From: Deinococcus arcticus
GTDB taxonomy: Bacteria > Deinococcota > Deinococci > Deinococcales > Deinococcaceae
NCBI RefSeq assembly: GCF_003028415.1
Contig: NZ_PYSV01000001.1
Span: 186,001 to 250,000, forward strand
DNA length: 64,000 bases
Direction of reading: 5' to 3'
In this document: positions 1-11,987 of the stretch, piece by piece
Numbering within the stretch: the stretch's first letter is position 1
Layout: the number at the start of each line of letters is the position of its first letter
Notes under the pieces: generated by a model
Database searches by the model: none
What the model saw: only the letters and a program-made list of their open reading frames with translations
Told to the model about the DNA's origin: nothing
Program-made: the position numbers and the translations under genes

Positions 1-1017
1 GGCTTTGCCGAACAGGGTTTTGACCACCTGACCACGGAAGTCGCGGACGTCCAGGCGAACGTCGTTGGTGCTGTTCAGGGCCGTCAGGGTAAAGGCCGTG
101 GTGGACTGACGGAACTGGACACGAACGACACCGGGGCCCGTCAGGGTCGAGTTGGCGTCTGGACTCAGGATGGCCACCGTGGGCGCCGAGACATTCTGGA
201 TCTGCACCGTCTGCGGCGCACTTTCGCCGCGCAGCCCGGAGTCGGTCAGTGCAATGGCCCGGAGAATCAGGGGGCCATCGGGATACTTGGAGGTGTCAAT
301 ACTGAAGCTGGTCGTGGGATTTAAGCTCGTGAAGGTCGTGTTGTCTACGTTGCCCCGACTGTCACGCACCTCCAGCACCAAGCTCTTGACCTTACTGGTG
401 ACGTCAAAATTGCCGGACACCGTCACGCTCAGGTTGCCACTGTAAGGCTGGCTGCCGGTGGTGTTGATGGTGAGCTGAGGTTTGGGCGCCGCCTCTGCAG
501 GCTTGCCGCCTTCACCCCCACTCTGGGCTGCTGAGCTAAAAGTAAAGGGTAGGGCGTTCTGCGTGGCATTAAATTGCACGCTCACCGGCAGGTTGGCGGC
601 GCTGGGATTGGCACTCAGCAGCTTGCTGAACAGTTCGGCGTCCGAGATGGCGCGGCTGGCCGTGCGGTCGGCAAACGTGGTGTTGGCGTCGTTAAAGGGA
701 CACGACGCGCTGGGGTTGGTGGCCGAGGCCGGGCAACTCAGGCCAGCGGGCAGCGTGAAAGCGGCAATGCTCACCGTCTCTGTCCTGGCTGCGTTTGACG
801 TGGGGTCCGTCCAGGTCAGCGTGGCGGAGTTGATGGTGACTTCGCGTGCCCCGGCCTTGTTGGTGAAGGTATAGGTCGTGCTGCCCGTCAGCTGGCTGTT
901 GGCCGCGCTGACCGTGGTCTTGCTGGACGAGACGGTGACAGAACCACTGCCAGGCGCAGAAGAGGGATTACACGACGCAATAAGCAGGGGCAGGGTTAGA
1001 AGGGCGGCTTTCTTCAT
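1..1017 (-). CDS. Secreted lipoprotein with Ig-like repeats, 3' end outside window
   Basis: The frame is open from an ATG at 1017 to the window edge (339 codons, no stop). The N-terminus is a lipoprotein signal: MKKAALLTLPLLIASC, with lipobox LIASC and Cys16 as the lipidation site. The rest is Ser/Thr/Val-rich beta-type sequence, and the part after residue about 180 resembles bacterial Ig-like repeats. It is probably anchored outside the cytoplasmic membrane. Its ATG overlaps the rex stop codon (ATGA), so it is translationally coupled as the last seen gene of the operon. Exact function is unknown. Confidence 0.8.
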   Translation of the reverse strand, partial: MKKAALLTLPLLIASCNPSSAPGSGSVTVSSSKTTVSAANSQLTGSTTYTFTNKAGAREVTINSATLTWTDPTSNAARTETVSIAAFTLPAGLSCPASATNPSASCPFNDANTTFADRTASRAISDAELFSKLLSANPSAANLPVSVQFNATQNALPFTFSSAAQSGGEGGKPAEAAPKPQLTINTTGSQPYSGNLSVTVSGNFDVTSKVKSLVLEVRDSRGNVDNTTFTSLNPTTSFSIDTSKYPDGPLILRAIALTDSGLRGESAPQTVQIQNVSAPTVAILSPDANSTLTGPGVVRVQFRQSTTAFTLTALNSTNDVRLDVRDFRGQVVKTLFGKA

Positions 1018-1712
1018 GCGGGTTCCTCCGGAGCAGGAGCATCTTTGAGGTGGGGATTTAAAATATAGAAGGCGAGGCGCTTCATACCGGCGAGAAAGTC
1101 GACATTCTCCACAATCACACCACGCCACTCATCACTGATGTCTTGCAAGCCCGGGCGCTCAGCGGCGCGCGGCTGAATGACGGTGGGCGCAAAGTTCAGA
1201 ATGCCCTTGACCCCGGCGTCCACCAGGGCCTGCGCCGCGTCCTGGGCGCGCTCGGGCGGCACGGCCAGAAAGCCCATATCCACGGGGTTGAGCTGGGTGA
1301 ACTCCGGCAGGTCGGTCATGTGCCCGACCGTCAGGCCGCGCACCTGCTGGCCCACCACCCCGGGGCTCACGTCAAACAGCCCCACATACTGAAACTGGTA
1401 ATCGCTGGCGCCCGGGTAATTGGCAATTGCCTGCCCCAGGCGCCCCATACCCACAATCACCACGTTCCAGGAGCGGTTCAGGCCCAGCACCCGCACCAGT
1501 TCGCGTTTCAGAATGGGCACGGTGTAGCCCATGCCACGCGTGCCGAAGCGGCCGAAATAGGCCAGATCCTTGCGGACCTGAAAGGCACTCACGCCCGCTC
1601 GCTCGGCCAGGTCGTTGCTGCTGGTGCGGCTGACGTCCTGCAGTTCCAGGTGTTCCAGAATGCGCAGGTACGTGACCAGACGGCTGATGGCAGCGGTGGG
1701 GATCTCCGCCAC
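1014..1712 (-). CDS. rex: Redox-sensing transcriptional repressor Rex
   Basis: 232 residues, the usual Rex length. Residues about 8-75 form the winged helix, with the recognition segment SAFQVRKDLAYFG. Residues about 82-205 form the Rossmann domain, with the NAD(H) loop GMGRLG at 88-93. Rex binds operators when NADH/NAD+ is low and derepresses respiratory or fermentative genes when NADH rises. It lies one base after the SPOR gene stop and overlaps the next lipoprotein start, so it belongs to this operon rather than having its own promoter. No Rex operator (TTGTGAA-type palindrome) was seen nearby. Confidence 0.95.
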   Translation of the reverse strand: MAEIPTAAISRLVTYLRILEHLELQDVSRTSSNDLAERAGVSAFQVRKDLAYFGRFGTRGMGYTVPILKRELVRVLGLNRSWNVVIVGMGRLGQAIANYPGASDYQFQYVGLFDVSPGVVGQQVRGLTVGHMTDLPEFTQLNPVDMGFLAVPPERAQDAAQALVDAGVKGILNFAPTVIQPRAAERPGLQDISDEWRGVIVENVDFLAGMKRLAFYILNPHLKDAPAPEEPA

Positions 1713-1713
1713 T

Positions 1714-2835
1714 TCAGCGCACCCGGAAGTGGTCGAGGCCGTTGGCGCTCAGGCGGCCCTCGGTGCGGGTCACGGCGTCGCCGGTGTAGGGGCCCACCAG
1801 CACCGTCACCTTGCGGCCCTCGGGCGCGCTCACGGTGGGCGCATAGCCCAGGTCGCGCAGCTGCTGCACGAGGTTCTGGGCACTTTCCACCCGGTCAAAG
1901 GCGCCCACCTGCAGGTACACCGGGCCGTTTGGGGCCGCTTCGGCGGGGGCCGGCACATTCGCCTCGCTGCGAGTGGGGGCCGGGGCAGTGCCCGGGGCCG
2001 CCGGCGCGGCCACACCCGGCTGGGTGGTCTCGGCGGCGCCGCCGCTCAGACTGCGGCCACGCGGGGGATACAGCACGGCCGAAGGATAGGCGCGCTGCAC
2101 ATCCGCCAGGGCCTGCCGGGCGCTGGCCTCATCGGCAAAGGGGCCCAGCTGCGCGACCACCTGCGACCCCAGATCGATGGGGTAGACGGTGTAGCCCAGG
2201 GCACTCACGCCCGCCGCCGCCCCCCGGGCGCTGTCCTCGCTGCTGAAGGTGCCCAGGCTGATGCGGTAATCGCTGCGCAGCGGCACCCGCTGCTCGGCAG
2301 GGGCCACGGCGCCGCCAGCGCGGGGCGTGGCCCCTGCCTGCTCCGGACTCTGCTGGCCTGGGGTCTGCGCCGCCGGGTCTGCGGCCTGTGCCGGTTCCTG
2401 GGCCGCTTCGCCCGTTTCGGTGGCCGCGCCTGCAGGAGCGGGCGGCTGGGCGGCGGCCTGCAGCGCCGGGTCCGGTGCGCCGATGGGGGCGGCGGCGATT
2501 ACCGGGGCCTCAGTGGTGTCGGCTGGGGCAGCTTCACTGGCCGGCGCGGCTTCGGTGGCGGGGGTCTGCCCTGGCGAGGGCGGCGCCGCTGCCGTCTGGG
2601 GTGGTGGGGTCACTGTTCCTGCGGGGGCGGTTTCGGTCGCCGGGGGCGCCGCGCTGCCCGGGGCGCTGGGAATGGCCGGGGTCTGCGCGGTGGCCGCGCT
2701 CTGGGGCGCCTGGGCCGGGCCGCCGCGCAGCAGCACGCTACCAAAGCCGCCCAGCAGCGCCAGCACCAGCGCCCCGATCATGAGGTCAGGCCAGCGGCGT
2801 GCGCCCCGCACCGGGCCCTGGGCCGGGCGGCTCAC
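1714..2835 (-). CDS. Membrane-anchored protein with two SPOR domains
   Basis: 373 residues. There is a short basic cytoplasmic start, then one transmembrane helix at about 18-36 (LMIGALVLALLGGFGSVLL). A long Ala/Pro/Thr-rich linker runs to about residue 185, followed by two SPOR repeats (about 190-258 and 305-373). SPOR domains bind glycan strands denuded of stem peptides, so this is likely a periplasmic, possibly septal, wall-binding protein. Its ATG overlaps the TPR gene stop (ATGA), and rex follows after one base. Confidence 0.85.
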   Translation of the reverse strand: MSRPAQGPVRGARRWPDLMIGALVLALLGGFGSVLLRGGPAQAPQSAATAQTPAIPSAPGSAAPPATETAPAGTVTPPPQTAAAPPSPGQTPATEAAPASEAAPADTTEAPVIAAAPIGAPDPALQAAAQPPAPAGAATETGEAAQEPAQAADPAAQTPGQQSPEQAGATPRAGGAVAPAEQRVPLRSDYRISLGTFSSEDSARGAAAGVSALGYTVYPIDLGSQVVAQLGPFADEASARQALADVQRAYPSAVLYPPRGRSLSGGAAETTQPGVAAPAAPGTAPAPTRSEANVPAPAEAAPNGPVYLQVGAFDRVESAQNLVQQLRDLGYAPTVSAPEGRKVTVLVGPYTGDAVTRTEGRLSANGLDHFRVR

Positions 2836-4445
2836 TTCAGCGCCCCCTGCGCCTTGGCGTTGCCCAGCGCCGCCGCAGTGCGCAGCGAGGTGCGGGCGTC
2901 GGCTTCACGGGCCTGGGCGCGCTGGGTCAGGCCCAGCAGGTACCACGCTTCGGCGTTCTTGGGATCGTCGGTCACCAGGCCGCGCAGAATCGCCTCGGCC
3001 TCGGGGTAGCGGGCGCTGGCCAGCAGGGCGCTGGCGAGGTTCACGCGGGCGGTAACCGTGGGGTTGAGTTTCACGCTTTCACTCAGCGCACTGGCGGCGC
3101 CGGCGTAATCCTTCTGGGCATAGGCGGTAAGGCCCAGCCACAGGGCAGTGTCGGCATTGGGGGCGCGCGTCTGGCTGGAGCGCAGGGCCGTGCGGGCTTG
3201 GGCGTACTGGCCCTGACGGTAGGCGGCCACCCCCTGCACAAACAGAGCGCGGGCCAGCGTGGCGTCGTCCGGGCGCAGGGTCAGGGCCCGCGCGGCGTCA
3301 CGGGCGGCCTCGACGTTCTGGTTCAGGGTCAGGCGCACACCCGCCAGGGCGGCGCGGTAGGCCGCGTTCTGCGGCGCCAGCTTCACGGCATTCTGCAGGG
3401 CGCTCAGAGCGCCGGGGCGGTCGCCTCGCGCGGCGCGCAGCTCGCCTTCCAGGGCAAAGGCCGCGGCGTTGCGGCTGTCCTCGCGTCCGGCGTCGCGAGC
3501 GGCAAACACGGCCGCGCGGGTGTCGCCCGTGGCGGCCAGAATGCGCGCCTTGCGCAGCAGCAGGGTCGAGCGGTCCCCGCCGTTCTGTACCCGGCCCGCG
3601 GCCGCGTCCAGCTCGCGAATGGCGCGGTCGGGGAGGTTCTGGGCCACATAGATGTCGGCCAGCAGCAGCGCGGCGTCCACCCGGGCCGGCGCGGCCTGAA
3701 TCAGGGCGTACAGGCCGGGCAGCGCCGCCGAGCCCTGGCCGCTGAGGGTGCGGGCCTGTGCCAGCCGGAACTGCACGTCCAGATCCTTGGGGTCAATAAC
3801 GGCAATGGCGGCCAGGGTGGTGCTCAGGGCGGCAAAGTCGGCCTTGCGGGTCTGCTGCGCGGCCAGTGCTTCCAGCACCTGGCGCTGCGCGGCCGGGCCC
3901 GCCTGGTCTTTCATCAGGGTCGCGGCCTCGGTGAACAGGGTCAGGGCCTGTTCCTGGTTGCCGGCGCGCGCGGCAATCACGCCCAGGTTGTAGGGCCCCT
4001 CAAAGCGCGTGGGGGCCAGCGCCCGGAACTGCTGCAACTCGAAAGTGGCGCCGCGCTCGTCGTTCAGGGCAAACAGGGTCAGCGCCAGCCCGAAGTGCGG
4101 CTCGGGGTTGGTGTAGTTCTGGGCAATGATGCCCTCGTACAGCGCCCGCGCCTGCGCGTAGCTGCCGGCCTGCAACGCGGAGCGCGCCTGCGCCAGCTGC
4201 GCCTGCTGCTCGGCCGTCAGTGGGGTGACCGGCACAGCCGGGGCAGTCTGGCCACCCGCGCCGGGGGTCTGAAGATTCTGCGCGCTCTGCAGCGCCCCCT
4301 GCGCACCCGGCGTGCCCGCCGACTGCAGGGTGTTCTGTACGCCGATGGTGCTGACTGTCTCGATCATCGTCTGGGCGCCCCCCGACGTGGCGAGAGCCAG
4401 CGTGAGCCCCAGCAGAACCGCTCTTGTGTGTTGCGTCACCTTCAT
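2832..4445 (-). CDS. Secreted TPR-repeat protein
   Basis: 537 residues. A signal peptide (about 1-24, ending near TSGGAQ) is followed by a Gln/Ala/Pro-rich stretch. From about residue 75 there are more than ten tetratricopeptide-like helical hairpins to the C-terminus (for example the segments AYRQGQYAQARTAL and AWYLLGLTQRAQAREADA). It is probably a periplasmic or envelope scaffold. It is the first gene of the TPR-SPOR-rex-lipoprotein operon. The start is supported by a strong AGGAGG at 4448-4453, three bases before the ATG. No catalytic motif was seen. Confidence 0.85.
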   Translation of the reverse strand: MKVTQHTRAVLLGLTLALATSGGAQTMIETVSTIGVQNTLQSAGTPGAQGALQSAQNLQTPGAGGQTAPAVPVTPLTAEQQAQLAQARSALQAGSYAQARALYEGIIAQNYTNPEPHFGLALTLFALNDERGATFELQQFRALAPTRFEGPYNLGVIAARAGNQEQALTLFTEAATLMKDQAGPAAQRQVLEALAAQQTRKADFAALSTTLAAIAVIDPKDLDVQFRLAQARTLSGQGSAALPGLYALIQAAPARVDAALLLADIYVAQNLPDRAIRELDAAAGRVQNGGDRSTLLLRKARILAATGDTRAAVFAARDAGREDSRNAAAFALEGELRAARGDRPGALSALQNAVKLAPQNAAYRAALAGVRLTLNQNVEAARDAARALTLRPDDATLARALFVQGVAAYRQGQYAQARTALRSSQTRAPNADTALWLGLTAYAQKDYAGAASALSESVKLNPTVTARVNLASALLASARYPEAEAILRGLVTDDPKNAEAWYLLGLTQRAQAREADARTSLRTAAALGNAKAQGALK

Positions 4446-4473
4446 GGCCTCCTGATATGCGGAAAACGCCCGT

Positions 4474-4479
4474 AGCCTA
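4474..4479 (-). promoter_or_regulatory. -10 hexamer TAGGCT for the TPR-SPOR-rex operon
   Basis: TAGGCT on the minus strand lies 28 bases before the TPR start codon. That leaves room for a short leader carrying the AGGAGG ribosome-binding site. No convincing -35 was seen. Confidence 0.5.
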
Positions 4480-4522
4480 GCATTAACGTCTCTCGGAACC
4501 CTTACTCATGTGCGGGGCAAAC

Positions 4523-5554
<1,032 letters not shown>

Positions 5555-5561
5555 GTGACCA

Positions 5562-5567
5562 AGTGTA
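5562..5567 (-). promoter_or_regulatory. Leaderless-type -10 box of rlmN (TACACT)
   Basis: TACACT on the minus strand, 7 bases before the ATG. Transcription would begin at or next to the start codon, and there is no Shine-Dalgarno sequence. Confidence 0.6.
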
Positions 5568-5687
5568 CGGTGGGCACAGGTGGGAATTCCGTGAAGTCCT
5601 GCGGAGAAAGTGGGAGGCAGGGAGCGGTGCGCGGAAAGGTAAGGATCCGGCGGCCCGTCTCCAGGCCACCTTCCGCCTCGCGCCCTT

Positions 5688-6536
5688 TTATCTTCCCGCT
5701 GCCTGCGTCCCGCTTCCCGGCGCCTGTTCTACCCGGCCCCCCACCCAGACTTCGGTGCCGCTGCTGGTGGCCGCGAACTGGGCGCTGAGGCGGGCCGGCT
5801 GGCCGGGCTTGCACTGGGCCGCGCGCAGCAGGTTTGTGTCTGGGGGCAGCTGACCGGTGGCCGCCAGCACCCCGGTCAGGCACGCGAGCATGTTGCTGCT
5901 GGCGGCGTCCTCGGAAAAGCCCTTCAGTGGCCCAAAGGCACGGAAGCTGACCGCCACGCGGCCCGGACCCCCGGGCGCGTACAGCACCAAACCGGTGGTG
6001 CCGGTGGCGCGGTTCACGGCGGCGATGCGTTCATCGTCTGGCACAAAGGCGTTCAGTGCAGCGGGGCCAGGCAGGGCCACCACCAGATTGGGGCGTCCGG
6101 TGCTGGCCACCCAGGCGTCCAGGCCGGTCAGTCCCAGTGGGCCCAGATCGGCTGCCACGGGCGCGGCCAGCACCTCACCCTGGCGCAGCAGCCACTCGCC
6201 GCCGCACAGCTGCGCGCTCTGCTCCTGTGCCTCTGCGCCCACGCCCTGCACCACGGTCAGCAGGTCACTCAGGGGAGAGCGGGCGTGCAGCGCGGCCAGG
6301 GCCGCACTATCTGAACTGCCCTTCTCCTGGGTGGGGGTGAACACGCGCAGGTGAACGCTGGCGAGGTCGGCGGCCTGCACGAACACGCTCAGGGGCGCGC
6401 CACTGCTGGCAGCGGCGGCTTGCAGGTCGGCCACGGGCGCCAGAAACACCGCCACAGCCTTGCCGCCCTGGCCCTTCAAGTCTGCGAAGACGCGCAGCCG
6501 TGTGGGGGCTTCAAACGAACGCAGGGGACGCCTCAT
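5688..6536 (-). CDS. PhzF-family-like protein with eroded active site
   Basis: 282 residues from the ATG at 6536 (CAGAAT lies 6 bases upstream; an in-frame start at 6608 is less likely). The order of segments follows the PhzF epimerase/isomerase fold: an N-terminal [20 protein letters not shown], then [20 protein letters not shown] where family members have RIFTP..E.PFAGHPT, then [15 protein letters not shown] where they have EDPATGSA. The catalytic Glu of the usual LSETTF segment appears replaced, and the GHPT signature is lost. The substrate is unknown and it may be non-catalytic. The assignment rests on motif order only. Confidence 0.55.
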   Translation of the reverse strand: MRRPLRSFEAPTRLRVFADLKGQGGKAVAVFLAPVADLQAAAASSGAPLSVFVQAADLASVHLRVFTPTQEKGSSDSAALAALHARSPLSDLLTVVQGVGAEAQEQSAQLCGGEWLLRQGEVLAAPVAADLGPLGLTGLDAWVASTGRPNLVVALPGPAALNAFVPDDERIAAVNRATGTTGLVLYAPGGPGRVAVSFRAFGPLKGFSEDAASSNMLACLTGVLAATGQLPPDTNLLRAAQCKPGQPARLSAQFAATSSGTEVWVGGRVEQAPGSGTQAAGR

Positions 6537-6629
6537 GAGGTGATTCTGGCGGAAACGCCCGGCCGCAGGGCGCGCAGAGCTTGACGGGTGCCCTGGGTGG
6601 GAACCCACACCACTCTGCAGGCCAACTGC

Positions 6630-7871
<1,242 letters not shown>

Positions 7872-7964
7872 CTAATAATTTTCAAACGCTAAGCCGCCTT
7901 GCTGCGGTGGGCCCACCGCGCCCCACTGTGCCATTTGGCTGACCGGTCTGCGGCGGCGGCCGTG

Positions 7965-7970
7965 TAAGGT
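7965..7970 (+). promoter_or_regulatory. -10 box TAAGGT before the MATE gene
   Basis: TAAGGT lies 7 bases before the ATG at 7978. The same bases can also read as a weak Shine-Dalgarno (AAGGTGG), so leaderless or led expression is possible. Either way it supports 7978 rather than the GTG at 7969. Confidence 0.5.
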
Positions 7971-7977
7971 GGTCGGC

Positions 7978-9384
7978 ATGTCTGTTGGCGTGGCCCCGAA
8001 TGCAACCCCATCTGAATCGATCAAGAGTCCGGCGCGGCAGATCGCGGACCTGGCGGTGCCGGTCAGCCTGGAAATGGTGATTCAGCTGCTGCTGACCTTC
8101 GTGAACCAGATTATCGTGGGCGCGCTGGGGGCCGTGGCGGTGGCGGCGGTGGGGCTGGCGGGCAGCCTCAGCTTTCTGTTCTTTGTAACGCTGGGGGCGC
8201 TGGGCAGCAGCACCAGCATTCTGGTGGCCCGCCGCTGGGGCGCCGGGGACCGCCCCGGGGTGAACCAGACGCTGACGGTCAGCGTGTTGACCGGCGCCCT
8301 GCTGGCGCTGGCGCTGACGGTCCCCGTGGTGCTGCTGGCGAGGCCACTGCTGCGGCTGGCCGGCGGGGAAGAGGCCGTGACCCTGAGCGCCACGCCCTAT
8401 ATGCAGGTGGCCATGCTGGCCCTGATTCCCGGCAGCCTCGCCTGGATTTTCAGCGGCGCCCTGCGCTCGCTGGGGCACGCCCGCACACCGCTGGTGGCCA
8501 CCGTCATCACCGTCATCGTGGAAAGTCTGGTGGCGTACGGCCTGGTGTTCGGCGTGGGGCCCCTGCCCACAATGGGCGTGGTGGGCGCGGCGTGGGCGCT
8601 GGTGGTGGCCAACGTGCTGAAAGTGGCGCTGCTGGCCTATCAGATATACGGGCCCCGGCAGCTGGCGGCGCTGGCCTTACCCGCCCGCACGGCGTGGCGC
8701 ACCATCACGGGGCCGCTGCTGAGCATCAGTGCGCCGCTGGCCTTTACCGAATTTGCCTGGAGCCTGGGGGGCTTTCTGTACGCCGCCGTGTTTGCCCGGG
8801 TGGGCACTGAGGCGCTGGCCGCCAGCCAGATTGTGGGCACGCTCGAAGGCATCTTTATCGTGGGCTCGTTTGGCCTGATGAGCGCCGCCACCGTGTTCAC
8901 CAGCCGCGCCCTGGGGGCCGGCGACGCAGCCGGGGCGCGCCTGTGGCTGGGCCGCATTGGCCGCGCAGGGCTGCTGACGGGCGCCGGCTTTGGATTGCTG
9001 TTTGCCCTGAGCGCCCTGCTGGTGCCGCCCCTGTTTCCCCGCGTGGGCGCCGAGGTGCATCACATTGTCCTGTTCGGCATCCTGATCAGCGCCGTGACTC
9101 AGGTGGCCAAGGTGCGCAACATGATTATCGGCGGCGGCGTGCTGCCGGGCGCCGCCGATGGCCGGGGCGTGATTCTGGGCGATGTGGTGGGGGCCTTTGT
9201 GGTGGGCCTGCCGCTGGCCGTGTGGCTGGGCCTGTACACGCCACTGGGCGTGTGGGGGGTGTTCCTGGGCCGCAGCGCCGAGGAACTGGTGAAGGTGGCC
9301 ATTTTCGAGTGGCGCCTGCGCCGGGTGAACTGGGAACGGCTGGCGCAGGAGCAGGTGGGGAAAGAGGCCGTGGCCGCACACTGA
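7978..9384 (+). CDS. MATE-family multidrug/toxin efflux transporter
   Basis: 468 residues with about twelve hydrophobic helices in two halves, typical of MATE antiporters that export organic cations using Na+ or H+ gradients. N-terminal helix 1 shows [21 protein letters not shown], and the loops carry [10 protein letters not shown] and [18 protein letters not shown], the duplicated R-x-x-G-A-x-D segments between helices 2/3 and 8/9. The stop codon TGA is the first codon-sized part of repeat A1 (CTGATACGG). The substrate cannot be told from sequence. Confidence 0.9.
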   Translation: MSVGVAPNATPSESIKSPARQIADLAVPVSLEMVIQLLLTFVNQIIVGALGAVAVAAVGLAGSLSFLFFVTLGALGSSTSILVARRWGAGDRPGVNQTLTVSVLTGALLALALTVPVVLLARPLLRLAGGEEAVTLSATPYMQVAMLALIPGSLAWIFSGALRSLGHARTPLVATVITVIVESLVAYGLVFGVGPLPTMGVVGAAWALVVANVLKVALLAYQIYGPRQLAALALPARTAWRTITGPLLSISAPLAFTEFAWSLGGFLYAAVFARVGTEALAASQIVGTLEGIFIVGSFGLMSAATVFTSRALGAGDAAGARLWLGRIGRAGLLTGAGFGLLFALSALLVPPLFPRVGAEVHHIVLFGILISAVTQVAKVRNMIIGGGVLPGAADGRGVILGDVVGAFVVGLPLAVWLGLYTPLGVWGVFLGRSAEELVKVAIFEWRLRRVNWERLAQEQVGKEAVAAH

Positions 9385-9700
9385 TACGGATTCCGAAAAA
9401 TTCCGTAACGTGTTACGGAATTTTTCCGACCAGAGGGACTCGAAGAGCTGCGGAGCAGAGAAGGAAAAATACGGATTTCCGGGAATTGGGCTGGAACAGC
9501 GCCGAAGGCGGGGAACATCCGGCTCTTTCCCGGATGTTACGGAAATGGACGGCAGTCCGTATCATACGGATTCCGTCTCTTCCGCCGACAAATCGGAACA
9601 GAGCCGATTTGCCGACTCCACGTCCGGAACCCGTTTTGCTCCTGCTCGCTCTGCTCGGATTGAATCGCTGACAAAAGCGATTCAATCCGAGTTCGTATGA
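9381..9700 (+). repeat. Structured intergenic repeat A, longest copy (A1)
   Basis: About 320 bases beginning CTGATACGGATTCCG at the MATE stop codon. It contains several hairpins: 9396-9425 (14-bp stem), a CAAATCGG/CCGATTTG stem near 9592-9622, and a 13-bp stem (GGATTGAATCGCT) near 9657-9688. Related copies lie at 13107-13250, 34374-34480 and 46511-46670, and an end fragment lies at 27121. No credible coding content. Confidence 0.8.
9396..9425. terminator. Palindromic bidirectional terminator inside repeat A1
   Basis: A 14-bp perfect stem with a 2-base GT loop, opening with AAAAA and closing with TTTTT. It sits 12 bases after the MATE stop. Confidence 0.6.
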
Positions 9701-9725
9701 GGGGCGGGCCCACCCCGGCACCCGG

Positions 9726-9731
9726 TACGCT
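9726..9731 (+). promoter_or_regulatory. Leaderless-type -10 box (TACGCT)
   Basis: TACGCT lies 6 bases before the GTG at 9738. There is no Shine-Dalgarno. Confidence 0.55.
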
Positions 9732-9737
9732 CAGGCG

Positions 9738-10376
9738 GTGAAGTTCACGCCCGAAGAGCAGCTTCTGCTGAAACAGTCGTGTTACGGCGATGCCCGGCTG
9801 GAAGAGTGGCTGCTGGCCACCCTTCAGGTCGGACCCGGCGAGTACGGCTTTTCGGCTCGGAGCGGATATTTCCCGGAAGACCAGATTCCCCTGTATGAAC
9901 GGGTCTGGAGTCAGATCTGGCATCAGGGCACGATCTACCCGGCGACGCTGGTGGCCGTGCCGGTCTGGTGCGAGATGATCCGCCGCTTTCCAGCGCTGTA
10001 TCACGGCGAACTGTACGTCCTGTTGACCCTGATTGAGTGTTCCAGGACCGAAGGGAATACCTGCCCGGCCCCACTGGCCGTGTCAGCGGAAGTGATCCTG
10101 AAGTACAAACAGGCCCTGGCCGGTCTGGCGCAGACCCTACCCGCACAGCTGGCCCAGGCGGACGACACCACACCCGAAGGACTGAGCCACGTTCAGGCCC
10201 TGCTGGCCCTGCTGGCTTTCGGGCAGGGCAAAGAGTATGCAGGTCACCTCTGCTGGGGCACCCAGACGACGAACGCTGACCTGAGCCTCACATCGTCCCT
10301 GTGTGCCTTTGAAGCACGTTCCGGACGGACAGCGCTGTCGGAGCAGCTGAAAGCCCGCCGGAGAGGCGGGCCTTGA
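9738..10376 (+). CDS. Uncharacterised 212-residue protein
   Basis: 212 residues from a GTG start that has TACGCT 6 bases upstream. The protein is soluble and rich in Leu/Ala/Trp, with no signal peptide or membrane helix. I do not recognise a family. Its compact helical look and isolation between repeat A1 and the importer operon fit an orphan or strain-specific gene. A GC-rich hairpin covers its last codons. Confidence 0.65.
   Translation: MKFTPEEQLLLKQSCYGDARLEEWLLATLQVGPGEYGFSARSGYFPEDQIPLYERVWSQIWHQGTIYPATLVAVPVWCEMIRRFPALYHGELYVLLTLIECSRTEGNTCPAPLAVSAEVILKYKQALAGLAQTLPAQLAQADDTTPEGLSHVQALLALLAFGQGKEYAGHLCWGTQTTNADLSLTSSLCAFEARSGRTALSEQLKARRRGGP
10353..10371 (+). terminator. Hairpin at the 3' end of the orphan gene
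   Basis: GCCCGCC/GGCGGGC stem with GGAGA loop, overlapping the final codons. There is no T-run, so activity is uncertain. Confidence 0.35.
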
Positions 10377-10395
10377 TGGGCAGCGACTCCGGCCT

Positions 10396-11145
10396 CTACA
10401 CCCGCAACAGGCTCTGCAAATCCCTGACGCTGGTCTGGCTGGCTGGAGCGTCCAGCGCCACCTCGCCCTCCCGCAGCGCCACAATCCGCTGGCCCAGGTG
10501 CAGGGCCTCGTCCAGCTGGTGGGTCACGAACACCACCGTTACGCCGGACTGTCGCCACAGGGTCAGCAGTTCGTCGGCCAGGGTGGTGCGGGTGGCGTGG
10601 TCCAGCGCGCTGAAGGGCTCGTCCAGCAGCAGCAGGCCCGGGCGCGTGACCAGGGCGCGGGCCAGGGCCACCCGCTGGCGCTGCCCGCCCGAGAGTTCGT
10701 GGGGGCGCCGGCCCTCGTAGCCCGCCAGGCCCACCTGCCGCAGGGCGTCGGCCACGCGGCTCTGGCGCTCGGCGCGGGGGCCCGCGCGCAGGCCAAAGGC
10801 CACATTCCCGGCCACAGTCAGCCACGGGAACAGGGCCGGTTCCTGCTGCACCAGGGTCAGGCGCGGGTGGGGCCCCCGGATGGTTTCGCCGCCCAGGGTA
10901 ATCTGCCCGGCCTGCGGGCGCAGGAAGCCCGCCAGCAGCGAGAGCAGTGTGCTTTTGCCGCTGCCCGAGGGCCCCACCACACACAGGAATTCGCCGGCCG
11001 CCACATGCAGGTTCAGTGGCCCCACGCCGGCGCCGCTGGCTTTGCGGCCGTGGTAGCGGTAGGTCACGCTGTCCAGGTTCAGGGGCGCGCCGCCGCGCTG
11101 GGCGGAAGAGGCGGCCGGCACCGTGCGGTTCATGGTGGTGGTCAT
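10396..11145 (-). CDS. ABC transporter ATPase, nitrate/sulfonate/taurine type
   Basis: 249 residues. Walker A is GPSGSGKST near residue 57, the signature is [15 protein letters not shown], and Walker B is [12 protein letters not shown] followed by the H-loop [11 protein letters not shown]. It energises uptake with the permease and binding protein encoded just upstream, and its ATG overlaps the permease stop. It resembles SsuB/TauB. The nearby sulfate-assimilation genes favour a sulfur compound as substrate, but that is inference. Confidence 0.9.
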   Translation of the reverse strand: MTTTMNRTVPAASSAQRGGAPLNLDSVTYRYHGRKASGAGVGPLNLHVAAGEFLCVVGPSGSGKSTLLSLLAGFLRPQAGQITLGGETIRGPHPRLTLVQQEPALFPWLTVAGNVAFGLRAGPRAERQSRVADALRQVGLAGYEGRRPHELSGGQRQRVALARALVTRPGLLLLDEPFSALDHATRTTLADELLTLWRQSGVTVVFVTHQLDEALHLGQRIVALREGEVALDAPASQTSVRDLQSLLRV

Positions 11146-11987
11146 TGTGGCACCTCCAGGCCATAGTCGCGGCGCACTCGGCCCTCGAAGGCGCGCAGCA
11201 GGGCGTCAAACAGGCCGCCAATCAACCCGATGATGATGATGGTGGCCAGCACCAGCGCCACGTTGGCGGTGTTGCGGCCCACCTCCAGCTGCTCGCCCAG
11301 GCTGGCAACCCCGCCGATCAGAAGTTCGCCGCCCACCAGGGCCCGCCACGCGAAGCTCCAGGCGGTGCGCAGTCCGGTCAGGATGTTGGGCAGTGAGGCC
11401 GGCAGCAGCACCCGCAGGGTCAGGCTCAGGGACCCGGCCCCCAGCGTGCGCCCCGCCACCCGCAGGGCCGGCGGCACGTTCAGTAGCGCGCCCGACACGG
11501 CCAGCGCCATGGGAATGAAGCCTTCCAGAATCACCACGGCCAGCGCGGCGCGTTCGTTCAGGCCAAAAAACAGAATGGCAAACGGCACAAAGGCGATGCT
11601 GGGCACGCTCTGAATGCCTGTCAGGTAGGCGCCCAGGGTGGTGCGCAGGGGCCGCCACGCGCCCATCAGCAGACCCACCAGCACCCCCAGCGCCACGGCA
11701 ATCAGGTAGCCGGTGAGCATCCGCCGCAGGCTGCCGCCAATGGCCGAGAGCAGTTTGCCGTCCTGCGGCCCGCTGCCCCACAGGCCGTAGCTGATCTCGG
11801 TCCAGACCGCCTTGGGGCCCGGGAACACGTAGGGCGGATAAAGCTTCAGGACATCGGTGAGCAGCCACCACACCGCCAGAATCAGCAGCAGGCCCAGCAG
11901 TTGCCAGCCCAGGGCCACCCAGCGCGACGGGCCGCGCGCTGGGCGGGCCGGGCCCGCGTGGTCAAACGTGGTCACCTCCGGGCTCAC
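11142..11987 (-). CDS. ABC transporter permease, nitrate/sulfonate/taurine type
   Basis: 281 residues with about six membrane helices. The EAA-like coupling loop is seen at [32 protein letters not shown], a region typical of SsuC/TauC permeases. It overlaps the ATPase gene at one end and the binding-protein gene at the other by four bases each, so the three form a translationally coupled import operon. Confidence 0.9.
   Translation of the reverse strand: MSPEVTTFDHAGPARPARGPSRWVALGWQLLGLLLILAVWWLLTDVLKLYPPYVFPGPKAVWTEISYGLWGSGPQDGKLLSAIGGSLRRMLTGYLIAVALGVLVGLLMGAWRPLRTTLGAYLTGIQSVPSIAFVPFAILFFGLNERAALAVVILEGFIPMALAVSGALLNVPPALRVAGRTLGAGSLSLTLRVLLPASLPNILTGLRTAWSFAWRALVGGELLIGGVASLGEQLEVGRNTANVALVLATIIIIGLIGGLFDALLRAFEGRVRRDYGLEVPQ

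Noticed and set aside
2799..4475. 558-codon open frame on the plus strand
   Set aside because: Antisense to the TPR gene; its composition (Gly/Gln/Arg/His-rich) is that of a GC-rich shadow frame.
9401..9700. Open frames within repeat A1
   Set aside because: They vary between copies and none is conserved; the repeat is structural.
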